A stretch of 64,000 nucleotides of DNA from Alphaproteobacteria bacterium (GTDB lineage: Bacteria > Pseudomonadota > Alphaproteobacteria > DSM-16000 > Inquilinaceae): the NCBI GenBank assembly GCA_028277405.1, contig JANQGH010000070.1:1-64000 (forward strand). The letters are read 5' to 3'. Made by a program: the position numbers and the translations under genes. Positions within the stretch are counted from its first letter, which is position 1, and each line of letters opens with the position of its first letter. Of the stretch, positions 1 through 10,145 are shown one piece after another. Below the pieces are notes generated by a model, which had not been told where the DNA came from, searched no databases, and worked only from the letters and a program-made list of their open reading frames with translations.

Positions 1-61
1 ACGGGCTCACACCGCACCAATTTGCAACCCGCTCCAGGAACGGACCACACCATGAACAGAG

Positions 62-175
62 CTAACTTATAAACGCGGACAAATCGGAGAGCAGGTCAAA
101 AGTCTCGCAAGACTGTTGCGCGTAGAGTGCGGTCGGCGACAAGGCAACCAAAGCCAATGCGATAAGAACCCTCAT
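62..175 (-). CDS. putative small secreted peptide (37 aa)
   Basis: An ATG at 175 is preceded by a purine-rich stretch (GGGGGA about 8 bases upstream) and opens a 37-codon frame. Residues 1-19 form a typical Sec signal peptide: MRVLIALALVALSPTALYA, Arg at position 2, a hydrophobic core and an ALYA-type cleavage site. The mature part is only about 18 residues and has a single Cys. It could be a complete tiny exported peptide or the 5' stump of a larger gene broken when the integrative element decayed. No function is recognisable. Confidence 0.35.
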   Translation of the reverse strand: MRVLIALALVALSPTALYAQQSCETFDLLSDLSAFIS

Positions 176-725
176 CTGACATCCCCCAATTCGATTGTCT
201 GATCCGGGAATGCTGACAGACTACATCCATTTAGGCCAGAGACTGCCGCCAGCCTCGGCGCGTGAGGCGAGGGGAACCCAAAGGCCAATTCGCGCTCAAA
301 GCCGTCGCGAGCACCAGTGCATTCGGAGGACCCAAGGCCTCAGTGTACCTGCGTAGTGGGTCCGCATACCGCTTCGCAGGACCGATCATCACAAGGCATT
401 GTGCATTCATGTCATCGTAGTGCGATAGCGAAGGAACAGTTCGCATCTTCATCGCGCATGGCCCACCGAATGCGAAATGGTTCGCGCTGGCACGCCGCAA
501 CGACCCGAGGTGCGATCCTACCGCCGACGCTTCGACTACCATCCGGCGGGCCACGCGGGATTCGAACTTCTCAAGAGCTGTCAGCCAGCCCATAGCTTCG
601 TGAGGCGTCGTTTGGCCCGGGCCGCCGGTGACGGCCCTTCCCCCTGTCTTTGCGCTACTACGCCCAGCTACGTCTTCCTTCACGGACAATCTCCTGGCTT
701 CTTCAGCATGCAAATGGAGATCGAG
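176..725. other. gene-poor stretch of the element, no supported gene
   Basis: About 550 bases between the small secreted peptide and the AlpA-type regulator. Open frames exist on both strands; the longest is on the minus strand at 231-773. None has a recognisable domain, a convincing ribosome binding site or a conserved motif, and the minus-strand one overlaps the AlpA start. I read this as degenerate cargo or regulatory DNA of the element. Confidence 0.4.
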
Positions 726-950
726 ATGACGAAGCAACGAAGCAACGATCTGCCGCGGACTATCCGACGGCATGAGCTCAAACAGATTGTGCCGCTCGCG
801 GACACGACGATCTACGAGATGGAGCAGCGCGGTGAGTTTCCACGCCGCTTTGCTCTTGGCCCACGCTGCGTCGTTTGGGATCTCGCCGAGGTCGAGGCCT
901 GGCTTGCCTCTAGAGCACGTGCGTTGAACATCGACTCATTGGGTTGGTGA
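726..950 (+). CDS. AlpA-family transcriptional regulator, 3' end replaced by an IS insertion
   Basis: The protein has 74 residues and starts at ATG 726, chosen because GGAG lies just upstream and the winged-helix homology starts directly. It shows the AlpA/excisionase pattern: a recognition-helix region (TIYEMEQRGEFPRRF), then VVWDLAEVEAWLASR. This family regulates excision and integrase genes of phages and islands, which fits the integrase next door. Only codons up to 912 are native. The last 11 residues are read from the left end of the IS630 element. Removing the element with one TA copy restores an open frame running to 2060 (95 aa) with an AlpA-like tail (SSNHHPDVRLRN). The DNA-binding part is intact, so residual function is possible. 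Confidence 0.75.
   Translation: MTKQRSNDLPRTIRRHELKQIVPLADTTIYEMEQRGEFPRRFALGPRCVVWDLAEVEAWLASRARALNIDSLGW
913..923 (+). repeat. left terminal inverted repeat of the IS630 element
   Basis: GAGCACGTGCG matches the inverted right end at 1947-1957 (GAGCACGTCCG inward) at 10 of 11 positions. Both lie directly inside the duplicated TA. Confidence 0.8.
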
Positions 951-997
951 CTGGCGCTGTGTTTTGTGATTCACAGTCTCCGATAGAGGAGGCAGTG

Positions 998-1944
998 ATG
1001 GCACGTGCTTACGGCGACGACCTTCGGATGCGTGTTCTGGCTGCGGCTGCGGCGGGTGCATCTGCGCGGTCGGCTGCGGCGCGGTTTGGCGTTGGTGTCT
1101 CGACGGCGATCGTGTGGATCAGACGGGCGCGGGAGACGGGCGAGCGCACGGCGCGCCGTCAGGGCAAGCCGCGTGGCTCGCGCCTTGATGCGCATGAGGC
1201 GTTTATCGTTTCGATGATCGAGGCTGACAAGGACATCACGCTGAACGAGATGGTTGAGCGGCTGTGTGCGGAGCGGGCGGTTGTCATCGGCCGCAGCGCT
1301 CTGAGTTCGTGGCTGCGCGGGCACGGCTGGACGTACAAAAAAAGTCCGCACACGCATTGGAGCAGGACCGCCCCGACGTCTTGATGCGTCGGCAGGCCTG
1401 GTTTGACAACCAGATCGACCTTGACCCCGCCAAGCTGGTCTTTATCGACGAGACGGGCCTGTCGACCAAGATGGCGCGCCCGCGCGGACGCAGCCCGCGT
1501 GGCGAACGTTGCCGAGCCGGGGTGCCGCACGGCCACTGGAAAACCACTACCTTCACCGGCGCGCTGCGACTGTCGGGAATGACCGCCCCCTTCGTCTACG
1601 ACGGCGCCATGAACGGCACGGTCTTCCGCGCCTATGTCGAGCAGGTTCTGGTGCCTGAACTGACCCAAGGCGACATCGTCATCATGGATAACTTGCCTGC
1701 GCATAAGGCTGCCGGCGTACGAGAGGCGATCGAGCAGGCCGGGGCCGAACTCCGCTTCCTGCCGCCATACTCTCCCGACTTCAATCCAATAGAAAACGCC
1801 TTCGCCAAGCTCAAAGCGCTCCTCAGAGCCAGGGCAGAACGCACCATAAGTGATCTGTGGGATGCCTTCGGCTGTCTCATCGACGCATTCAAGCCAGACG
1901 AATGCGCCAACTACTTCAGCGCCACAGGATATGAACCGGAGTAA
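998..1944 (+). CDS. IS630-family transposase, probable programmed -1 frameshift
   Basis: Two overlapping frames make one transposase. The first (ATG 998, preceded by GAGGAGG) encodes the N-terminal helix-turn-helix part (ARSAAARFGVGVSTAIVWIR) and closes at 1384. The second continues in the -1 frame with the DDE catalytic core: FIDETG, VIMDNLPAHK, and the final Glu in YSPDFNPIENAFAKLK. The frames meet at a run of seven A (1337-1343) followed by G, read TAC AAA AAA AGT in frame 0. Slipping back one base gives the family-typical continuation KKKSAHALEQDRPDV. This A-rich slippery site is the usual way IS630 relatives make the fused protein, so I treat the gene as intact rather than mutated. The total would be about 316 residues, within the family range. 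Confidence 0.85.
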
Positions 1945-1946
1945 AG

Positions 1947-1957
1947 CGGACGTGCTC
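1947..1957 (-). repeat. right terminal inverted repeat of the IS630 element
   Basis: Read inward on the minus strand as GAGCACGTCCG; partner of 913-923. It starts three bases after the transposase stop at 1944. Confidence 0.8.
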
Positions 1958-2013
1958 TAGAAGAGGCAAGCAGGTTTCATCCAACCATCATCCAGACGTC
2001 CGGCTCCGCAACG

Positions 2014-3271
2014 TCAGAGGGACGGGTCGAGCAGCGGCGTCGCCGTCGCGGGAGGCGTAATGACTGGGGCCCGCTGCTGGCCCTCAACCCAGGCGTCGAT
2101 CAGATCAGCCCATTCCTGCATCATGTGGCGGCGCTGATGTTCGCATTCGGCCTTGTTATAGACGCCGCGTGACGACCTTCCGTCCTCGTGAGCCAGACAC
2201 TTCTCGATCCAGTCACTGTTGAAGCCAAGCTCATTCAGGATCGTGGACCCGGTCCGTCGCAAGTCATGAACCGTGAAATGCTCCAATGGTAGGCCTTCGT
2301 TCTGTGCACGCTGGATGACAGCTTGCGTTATGCGATTGAAAGTCGCGCGCGACATGGGCGCATCCGCGTCGTATCGAGACGGTAAGAGGTAACGAGAATT
2401 GCCGGCACACGTCTTCAGGGCGATCATGATATCGAGCGCCTGCCTCGCCAGGTAGACGTTGTGCGGTCGTGACCGCTTCATTCGTTCCTTTGGGATCGTC
2501 CAGACGGCGTTTTCGAAATCCACCTCGTCCCAGGTGGCGTCCTGCAGTTCGCTCTTACGAACCATCGTCAGCAGAAAGAGATGAACGCCGAGTCGGATCG
2601 TCGGCAGCGTTGCGACGTGTTCGATCTGTTTCAGCAGTATGCGGATTTCAGCTGCCGACAATGATCGGTCGCGCGGCTTGAACGTCGCGATCGACGCCGG
2701 GCCGACTTCGTCGGCTGGGTTCTTCACTTTCTCACCGTGCAGGATCGCGAAGCCGTAGATCTGCTTCACGATGTCTCGAACGTGGATGGCCGTTGGCCGC
2801 CGCACCGCGATCAACAATCTTCCCGCAGAGATCGCGCAGATCGTCCGGCCGTATCTCGGTCAGCAGCCGCTTTTGCCATACGGGGCGAAGCTCGCGCTCG
2901 AAGATGGCACGACGCATCGCTCGTGTGCTGTCGGCCATCGGTGCCTTCTGAAACCAGCGCTCGCCGAACTCTCCGAAACTCTTCGCCTCTTTCAGGCGCC
3001 GTTTCTGGCGCTGCTTCTCCTGCGCCGGAGAAAGGCCCTCGCCGACCATTCGTCGGGCGTCGATGCATTTCTCGCGCGCACGCGCCAGCGAGAGATCAGC
3101 AGGTCCGTACCGGCCGAGGAGCACAGTCTCTCGTCGCCCGTTGAGGCGGTAATCGAGCCGGAACGTGATCCGACCGGAGGGAGCGACGTGGGCATACATC
3201 CCGTCGCGGTCGCTGACTTTATAAGGCTTTGCCCTGGGTTTGAGGTTCTTGAGGGCGACATCAGTGAGCAT
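2014..3271 (-). pseudogene. tyrosine recombinase (island integrase), frameshifted
   Basis: Phage P4-type integrase split into two frames. The N-terminal part starts at ATG 3271 with the typical LTDVALKNLKP arm domain (DUF4102) and runs into the SAM-like core-binding domain. At about 2795-2806, in a GC-rich GCGGCGGCC run, the frame shifts by one base. The remainder, about 260 residues ending at 2014, carries the whole catalytic domain: first Arg in TMVRKSEL, HDLRR, then H and the Tyr nucleophile in CLAHEDGRSSRGVYN. Together they give about 418 residues, normal for the family. The gene points away from guaA with its start on the guaA side, as expected for an integrase beside its attachment site. 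It is probably inactive unless the frameshift is a sequencing error. Confidence 0.85.
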
Positions 3272-3560
3272 GGCGGTTCCTTTCGCGAATACCGTCAGCT
3301 CAGTGCGGTGCCTCCACCTCCTCATTTTTCTAGCGTTATCAATCAGATAAGCCAGAAAACTACCGTCAACTGGGCTTGTAGTGATGACGGTATGCCCAAA
3401 ACGCGAATGTGGCAAGCCCATCTCGACCCGTCAGTCGATCCGTCGGCTTACTTCTCTGCAGGACGATAGCGGGTGAGTGTGCCCCAGCTTTTTTATCATT
3501 TATATCAGTATCTTGATGGCAATTGTCCGATAGCCGCCGATCGTCTCCGGCCCTTCGGAA
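3272..3560. other. intergenic attachment-side region between integrase and guaA
   Basis: About 290 bases, visibly more AT-rich than the neighbouring guaA (for example the stretch around 3490-3530). It should hold the integrase promoter and arm-type binding sites. No gene is supported here. Confidence 0.4.
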
Positions 3561-3590
3561 TCATTCCCACTCGATCGTGCCCGGCGGCTT
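3561..3590 (-). other. probable integration site at the 3' end of guaA
   Basis: The last codons of guaA (PPGTIEWE and stop) lie directly beside the integrase of the element. Islands with tyrosine integrases commonly use the guaA 3' end as their target and rebuild its last codons on integration. The reading frame here is complete, as that model predicts. The matching repeat at the far end is not in the window, so the exact core cannot be defined. Confidence 0.45.
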
Positions 3591-5156
3591 CGACGTTACG
3601 TCGTAGACGACGCGGTTGATGCCGCGGACTTCGTTGATGATCCGGGTGGCGACCCGGCCGAGGAAGTCGTGCGGGAACGGGTAGTAGTCGGCGGTCATGC
3701 CGTCTGTCGAGGTGACGGCGCGCAGGGCGCAGACATGGTCATAGGATCGGGCGTCGCCCATGACGCCGACTGTGCGGACCGGCAACAGCACGGCGAAGGC
3801 CTGCCAGATGGCATCGTAAAGGCCGGCGGCGGCGATCTCCTCCAGATAGATCGCGTCGGCCTTGCGCAGGATGTCCAGCTTGTCGCGGCTGATCGCGCCC
3901 GGCACGCGGATCGCCAGCCCCGGCCCGGGAAACGGATGGCGGCGGATGAACGGTTCGGGCAGGCCGAGTTCGCGGCCGAGATCGCGCACCTCGTCCTTGA
4001 ACAACTCGCGCAAGGGCTCGACCAGCTTCAGCTTCATATGCGCGGGCAGGCCGCCGACATTGTGGTGCGACTTGATGGTGACGCTGGGACCGCCGGTGAC
4101 GCTGACGCTTTCGATCACGTCCGGGTAGAGCGTGCCCTGGGCCAGGAAATCGGCCCCGTCGATCTTCGCCGCCTCCTCGTCGAACACGTCGATGAAGGTG
4201 GCGCCGATGATCTTGCGCTTGGCCTCGGGGTCCTCGACCCCCTCCAGCTTGCCCAGAAACAGGTCGCCCGCATCGACATGGACGAGCGGGATGTTGTAGT
4301 GGCCGCGGAAGAGGTCGACGACCTGCGCCGCCTCGTCGGCGCGCATCAGGCCGTGGTCGACCAGGATACAGGTCAGCTGATCGCCGATCGCCTCGTGCAG
4401 CAGGATGGCGACGACCGAACTGTCGACCCCGCCGGACAGGCCCAGGATCACCTTGCCCGCGCCGACCTGTGCCCGGATCTTGGCGATCGCCTCGTCGCGG
4501 AAGGCGGCCATCGTCCAGTCGCCGGTGCAGCCCGCGACGTGATGGGTGAAGTTGTGCAACAGCTCCGCGCCGTGCGGCGTGTGCATGACCTCCGGGTGGA
4601 ACTGGACGCCGTAGAATTTGCGCGCATCGTCGGCGATGGCGGCGAAGGGCGCATTGTCGCTGATCGCCACGACGCGGAACCCGGCCGGCAGCGCCGTGAC
4701 ACGATCGCCATGGCTCATCCACACCTGCTCGCGCTGACCCGTGTCCCAAAGGCCCTCGAACAGGGCACAGCTCTCCTGCACTTCAATAAAGGCCCGGCCG
4801 AACTCCTGATGGTCGGAGTTTTCGACCTCGCCGCCGAGTTGGGCACACATGGTCTGCTGGCCGTAGCAGATGCCGAGCACTGGCACGCCGAGACCGAACA
4901 CCACGGCCGGAGCGCGCGGCGTGTCGCTTTCGGTGACCGAGGCCGGCCCGCCGCTCAAGATCACCGCCCTCGGTCCGAAACGGCGGATGGCCTCATCTTC
5001 GGCACGATTGAAGGGCCAGATTTCGCAATAGACGCCGCTTTCCCGCACGCGGCGGGCGATCAGCTGGGTGACCTGGCTGCCGAAATCGAGGATCAGGATG
5101 CGATCGTGGTCCTGGTTGCCGGCCGGTTCCGGCACGTGTTCAGCCTGCATCGCCAT
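3561..5156 (-). CDS. guaA: GMP synthase (glutamine-hydrolysing)
   Basis: 531 residues, full length. It amidates XMP to GMP using glutamine and ATP, the last step of guanine nucleotide synthesis. The N-terminal class I glutamine amidotransferase starts at [11 protein letters not shown] and has the catalytic Cys97 in GICYGQQTM and the His/Glu pair in QFHPEV. The ATP-pyrophosphatase domain begins with the P-loop [10 protein letters not shown] near residue 240. The C-terminal dimerisation domain ends in [11 protein letters not shown]. The ATG at 5156 overlaps the 3' end of rsmB by 17 bases, so the two genes are probably cotranscribed. Its 3' end borders the integrated element. Confidence 0.98.
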   Translation of the reverse strand: MAMQAEHVPEPAGNQDHDRILILDFGSQVTQLIARRVRESGVYCEIWPFNRAEDEAIRRFGPRAVILSGGPASVTESDTPRAPAVVFGLGVPVLGICYGQQTMCAQLGGEVENSDHQEFGRAFIEVQESCALFEGLWDTGQREQVWMSHGDRVTALPAGFRVVAISDNAPFAAIADDARKFYGVQFHPEVMHTPHGAELLHNFTHHVAGCTGDWTMAAFRDEAIAKIRAQVGAGKVILGLSGGVDSSVVAILLHEAIGDQLTCILVDHGLMRADEAAQVVDLFRGHYNIPLVHVDAGDLFLGKLEGVEDPEAKRKIIGATFIDVFDEEAAKIDGADFLAQGTLYPDVIESVSVTGGPSVTIKSHHNVGGLPAHMKLKLVEPLRELFKDEVRDLGRELGLPEPFIRRHPFPGPGLAIRVPGAISRDKLDILRKADAIYLEEIAAAGLYDAIWQAFAVLLPVRTVGVMGDARSYDHVCALRAVTSTDGMTADYYPFPHDFLGRVATRIINEVRGINRVVYDVTSKPPGTIEWE

Positions 5157-6462
5157 CGTTGTCGGTCCCCTGTCGTTTCAAAATGGCGGCGAAGAAGCCG
5201 TCGGTGCCGGTGCTGGCCGGCGACAAGTGCAAGAACTCGCCCGCAACCGGACAGTCCGACCCCAGGACCGCACGCCAGACGGCGCCGACCGGTACGATGG
5301 TGTAGTCCGGCGTCGCCGCGAGGAACCGCGCGATCCGATCCTCATTCTCGGCCGGCAGCAGCGAGCAGGTGGCATAGATCAGCCGGCCGCCCGGCTTCAC
5401 CAATCTCGCCGCGCTGGCAAGGATGCGGTCTTGCAACGCGGTCAAGGCATCGACATCGACCGCGCGCCAGCGGGCGTCCGGGTTGCGTCGCCAGGCACCG
5501 ATGCCGGTACAGGGCGCGTCGACCAGCACGCGATCGAACTTGCCCTTCTGCCGCGTCACCCAGCGGTCGCGTTCGTTGGCCAACTGTCGCGGTTCGATGT
5601 TGTCGACACCGGCGCGCTTGATGCGCTCCTTCGCCTTGTGCAGCCGGCCGGCGGCGACATCGCAGGCGACGATCCGCCCCTTGCCCGCCATCGCCGCAGC
5701 CATGGCAAGCGCCTTGCCGCCGGCACCGGCGCAGAAATCGGCGACCTGAAAACCGGGTTGCGCATCGACCAGCAGGGACAGCAGTTGCGAGCCCTCATCC
5801 TGAACCTCGATCGCGCCGCGCTTGAACGCGTCGAGCCCACCCAGCGGCGGCCGGCCCTCGACCCGCAGGCCAACCGGCGACCATGGCGTTGACTGGCAGT
5901 CAATGCCCAAGCCTGTCAGTTCGTCGCGGACCTTGTCGCGGTCACCGCGCATCGTATTGACCCGCAGGTCGAGCGAAGCTTCACCGACGAAGGCCGACAG
6001 TTCGGCCTCGAACCGATCGCCGAACGCAATCTCCAGCGGCCCGACCGCCCATTCCGGACACTCCACGCGCACGGCGGCCGGCATGGCGGGATCGTCCAGC
6101 TTCTGGTGATCGATCGCCTTGAGGAGTCGCCGTTCTTCCTCGCTCAACGGCGGCGGCGCATAGCGGTCGCCGTTGAACAGGGTGTCCAGGTCGGCCGGCT
6201 GGCGCCCGTCGACAAGCATCTGGTGGGCGAGCAGCCTGGTTCGGGGCGCGGCCGCCACGTCGTGTCGCGCCAAATGCCAGTCGAGCCGGGCGCGATGGCG
6301 CAAGGCGCCGTAATAGGCGGCGGCGATGGCGCCGCGATCCTTAGACCCGATGTAGCGCCGTTTGCGGAAGTAGGCGGCGGCGATCACATCAGCCGGACGG
6401 CTGCCCTCGTCATCCTCGCTCAACAGTTCCAGCGCGGCGGCAAGGCGTGCGGACGGTGTCAT
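5140..6462 (-). CDS. rsmB: RsmB/NOP-family RNA (cytosine-5) methyltransferase
   Basis: 440 residues. The N-terminal NusB-like helical region (about 1-140) is followed by a SAM-dependent methyltransferase fold. Visible are the SAM motif [13 protein letters not shown], the DAPCTG motif carrying one conserved Cys ([19 protein letters not shown]) and the second catalytic Cys in [11 protein letters not shown]. These two Cys residues are the signature of m5C methyltransferases acting on rRNA, usually C967 of 16S rRNA. It lies between guaB and guaA and overlaps the guaA start. The RNA target is inferred from the family. Confidence 0.9.
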   Translation of the reverse strand: MTPSARLAAALELLSEDDEGSRPADVIAAAYFRKRRYIGSKDRGAIAAAYYGALRHRARLDWHLARHDVAAAPRTRLLAHQMLVDGRQPADLDTLFNGDRYAPPPLSEEERRLLKAIDHQKLDDPAMPAAVRVECPEWAVGPLEIAFGDRFEAELSAFVGEASLDLRVNTMRGDRDKVRDELTGLGIDCQSTPWSPVGLRVEGRPPLGGLDAFKRGAIEVQDEGSQLLSLLVDAQPGFQVADFCAGAGGKALAMAAAMAGKGRIVACDVAAGRLHKAKERIKRAGVDNIEPRQLANERDRWVTRQKGKFDRVLVDAPCTGIGAWRRNPDARWRAVDVDALTALQDRILASAARLVKPGGRLIYATCSLLPAENEDRIARFLAATPDYTIVPVGAVWRAVLGSDCPVAGEFLHLSPASTGTDGFFAAILKRQGTDNDGDAG

Positions 6463-6510
6463 CGGCGGGATCGCGGGACAATAGGGGCGATCATGGAGCG
6501 CCGCCCGGAA

Positions 6511-8025
<1,515 letters not shown>

Positions 8026-8076
8026 TCACAAGGAAACCCGGCCAATCGCATGGCACCGTTGACCGGACTGGGGGCG

Positions 8077-8772
8077 TCAATCCGACATGTCGCTGGCACC
8101 GCGAAAGCCCAGCGCGACGACGTAGGTCTCCGCGGAATCGGACCGGCTGGCCGCCGGCTTGGCGTGCGTGACCTTCTCGAAGTCACGCTTCAGCGGGTCC
8201 AGCAGCGACTTTTCCGCCCCGCCCTGGAACAGCTTGGCCACGAAGGTGCCGCCCGGCGCCAGCACCTGGGCGGCGAAATCGTAGGCCGCCTCGGCCAAGG
8301 CCATGATGCGCAGATGATCGGTGGCGGTGTGGCCCGTGGTGGGTGCTGCCATGTCACTCAGCACCACATCGACCGGTCCGCCGACCGCGTCCTTCAGCCG
8401 GTCCGGCGCGTGATCGTCGTAGAAATCCATTTCCAGGACCGTCACGCCCGGAAGCGGTTCCATCGGCAAATAGTCGAGCGCCACAACGACGCCTTGCCCC
8501 TTGGTCCGCTCAACCGCCACCTGGCACCAGCCACCCGGCGCGGCGCCGAGATCCACGATCCGCTGGCCCGGCTTCAGGAACGAAAAACGGTCGTCGAGCT
8601 GCATCAGCTTGAAGGCCGCGCGCGAGCGCAGGCCGCGCTTTTTTGCCTCGGCGACATAAGGGTCGTTGAGCTGGCGCTGCAGCCAGCGCGTCGACGAGGT
8701 GCGCCGGCGCTTGGCCGTCTTAACGCGAACGGCAAGCCCGCGCCCGCTGGGCCCAGATCTCTTGCCTGCCAT
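8077..8772 (-). CDS. rlmE: 23S rRNA (uridine-2552-2'-O) methyltransferase
   Basis: 231 residues of the FtsJ/RrmJ family, which methylates U2552 in the A-loop during late assembly of the large ribosomal subunit. After a basic N-terminus the protein shows RSRAAFKLMQLDDRF (with the first catalytic Lys), the SAM motif VDLGAAPGGWCQVAV, the catalytic Asp in VVLSDMAAPTTGH and the Lys in FVAKLFQGG. The K-D-K-E methyltransferase tetrad therefore looks complete. It follows ppx with 41 bases between them and is likely cotranscribed. Confidence 0.95.
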   Translation of the reverse strand: MAGKRSGPSGRGLAVRVKTAKRRRTSSTRWLQRQLNDPYVAEAKKRGLRSRAAFKLMQLDDRFSFLKPGQRIVDLGAAPGGWCQVAVERTKGQGVVVALDYLPMEPLPGVTVLEMDFYDDHAPDRLKDAVGGPVDVVLSDMAAPTTGHTATDHLRIMALAEAAYDFAAQVLAPGGTFVAKLFQGGAEKSLLDPLKRDFEKVTHAKPAASRSDSAETYVVALGFRGASDMSD

Positions 8773-8813
8773 CGTTTCAGTCCTTGATATCGAAACCGAT
8801 TGCTCGGCGCGGC

Positions 8814-9863
8814 TCAGCGCGTCCGCGTAGGCTCACCGCCGGTCATCAAGTCGAACAGAATGCCTTCGCGCACGCCACGGTCGGCAATGCGCAGCCGGGG
8901 CACCGGCCAAAGCCGGCCGATTGCTTCGAACACAGCGCATCCCGCCACCACCAAATCGGATCTCTCGCGCCCGATGCAAGGTTCCGCCGCGCGGCCCTCA
9001 AAGTCGAGCGACAGCAGCGTCCGGCTGACGGTGATGGCGGCCTCCAGATCGAGATGGCTGCCATCGACCTTTGACCGGTCGTAGCGCGGCAAGCCCATCG
9101 ACACGCCGGCCAACGTCGTCACCGTCCCGGACGAGCCGATCATCTGGACCTGGCCGTCGCCAATGAGACCGGCGATGTCGTGCTCGGCGTCGAACCACGC
9201 CAGGACCGAGATTACCTCGTCGATGATCGTCTCGTAGGCGTCGACCGACATGCGGTTGCCGCCGAAGCGTTCCGACAGGTTGACGACGCCAAGAGGCATG
9301 CTGACGCTGTCGATCAAGGCGGCCCGCCCCGTCTCATGGTCGACCTGCAGCCACATAACCTCGGTCGACCCGCCGCCGATATCGAAGACGATGGCGTGGC
9401 GCACCTGCTTGTTCAGCAGCGGGGCACAGCCGGACAGGGCCAGCCGCGCCTCCTCCTCCGGGCTGATCAGTTCCAGCCGCAAGCCGGTTTCCTCGACCAC
9501 GCGGTCGCGGAACTGGTCGAAGTTGCTGGCCTTGCGGCAGGCCTCCGTTGCGACCGCACGGCTGGCGGTAACGCCGCGGCGGCGGATCTTGGCGGCACAA
9601 ATGCGCAAGGCCCCCATCGTGCGGCCCATGGACCGAGGGCTCAACCGGCCGTTGGTGTCGACCCCCTCACCCAAACGCACGATGCGGCTGAACGCATCGA
9701 TCACTCGAAAACCGCCGCGTGCCGGCCGGGCGACCAGCAGGCGACAATTGTTCGTTCCCAGATCGACCGCCGCACAGACGCCGTTCTCCGCACCCGGCCG
9801 CCGCCCGACGTCCATCGGCCTTGGCGGGGCTGGACTGTCGGAAAGGGGCGCGATGGAGGGCAA
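8814..9863 (-). CDS. ppx: Ppx/GppA-family phosphatase (exopolyphosphatase)
   Basis: 349 residues of the actin-like ASKHA ATPase fold. The phosphate-binding motifs are DLGTNNCRLLVA near residue 33 and FDIGGGSTEVMW near residue 165. Members hydrolyse terminal phosphates from polyphosphate and/or the pppGpp gamma-phosphate. The short length, without the extra C-terminal HD domain of E. coli Ppx, fits the single-module alphaproteobacterial form. The first 30 residues are Pro-rich and variable, so a somewhat later start is possible. Its position upstream of rlmE, with guaB, rsmB and guaA following, suggests a growth-linked nucleotide/ribosome cluster. Confidence 0.9.
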   Translation of the reverse strand: MPSIAPLSDSPAPPRPMDVGRRPGAENGVCAAVDLGTNNCRLLVARPARGGFRVIDAFSRIVRLGEGVDTNGRLSPRSMGRTMGALRICAAKIRRRGVTASRAVATEACRKASNFDQFRDRVVEETGLRLELISPEEEARLALSGCAPLLNKQVRHAIVFDIGGGSTEVMWLQVDHETGRAALIDSVSMPLGVVNLSERFGGNRMSVDAYETIIDEVISVLAWFDAEHDIAGLIGDGQVQMIGSSGTVTTLAGVSMGLPRYDRSKVDGSHLDLEAAITVSRTLLSLDFEGRAAEPCIGRERSDLVVAGCAVFEAIGRLWPVPRLRIADRGVREGILFDLMTGGEPTRTR

Positions 9864-9971
9864 CGGGGGCTCCTTAGACTGAATGGCTGGCCAGATTTCC
9901 AGCGCATTTTCGTCACTCTTTCGTCATCGTAACCGCTTGCCGTCGGTGCGCCAAGGTAAACGCTGATTTAC

Positions 9972-9997
9972 TTATGCAACGCCCCGCATATGCATAA
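9972..9997. promoter_or_regulatory. inverted repeat upstream of the aldehyde dehydrogenase operon
   Basis: TTATGCA (9972-9978) and TGCATAA (9991-9997) are perfect inverted arms 12 bases apart. A second near-palindrome, CATAAAGCTTATG, overlaps the right arm. They lie in the 280-base gap between the divergent ppx and aldehyde dehydrogenase genes, about 150 bases before the latter. This could be an operator for a dimeric regulator not encoded here. Confidence 0.35.
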
Positions 9998-10145
9998 AGC
10001 TTATGGCCCGCCGACCCGATTTGAATGGGTTGCACACCCCACCCAGGGTTAGGCTGATACTTGGACGGGTCCGACGATGCCTGACACGCCGACGACAAGG
10101 TGACCAGCAGGTCGGGTCGAGGACCGTCCAGAAGGGGAGGCTGTG

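Larger units (their letters stand above)
913..1957 (+). mobile_element. IS630-family insertion sequence, TA target duplication
   Basis: A 1045-bp element flanked by direct TA dinucleotides (911-912 and 1958-1959), the target duplication typical of IS630/Tc1-mariner elements. Its ends are short inverted repeats: GAGCACGTGCG on the left and GAGCACGTCCG read inward on the right, 10 of 11 identical. The interior is filled by one frameshifted transposase gene. Joining the flanks with a single TA gives an uninterrupted continuation of the AlpA reading frame, an independent check on the boundaries. All catalytic residues are present, so the copy may be active. Confidence 0.9.

Noticed and set aside
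183..210. Weak similarity to the guaA 3' end, possible second attachment copy
   Set aside because: Needs gaps and several mismatches; not better than chance.
545..575. Minus-strand GTTCGAATCCCG resembling a tRNA T-loop, which could mark an attachment site
   Set aside because: The flanking bases cannot form a T-stem and no acceptor or anticodon stem is present.
231..773. 180-codon open frame on the minus strand
   Set aside because: No domain, no ribosome site, overlaps the AlpA start; likely chance in GC-rich DNA.
3669..5621. 650-codon open frame antisense to guaA and rsmB
   Set aside because: Low-complexity His/Asp/Arg-rich translation typical of the complement of GC-rich genes; guaA is certain.
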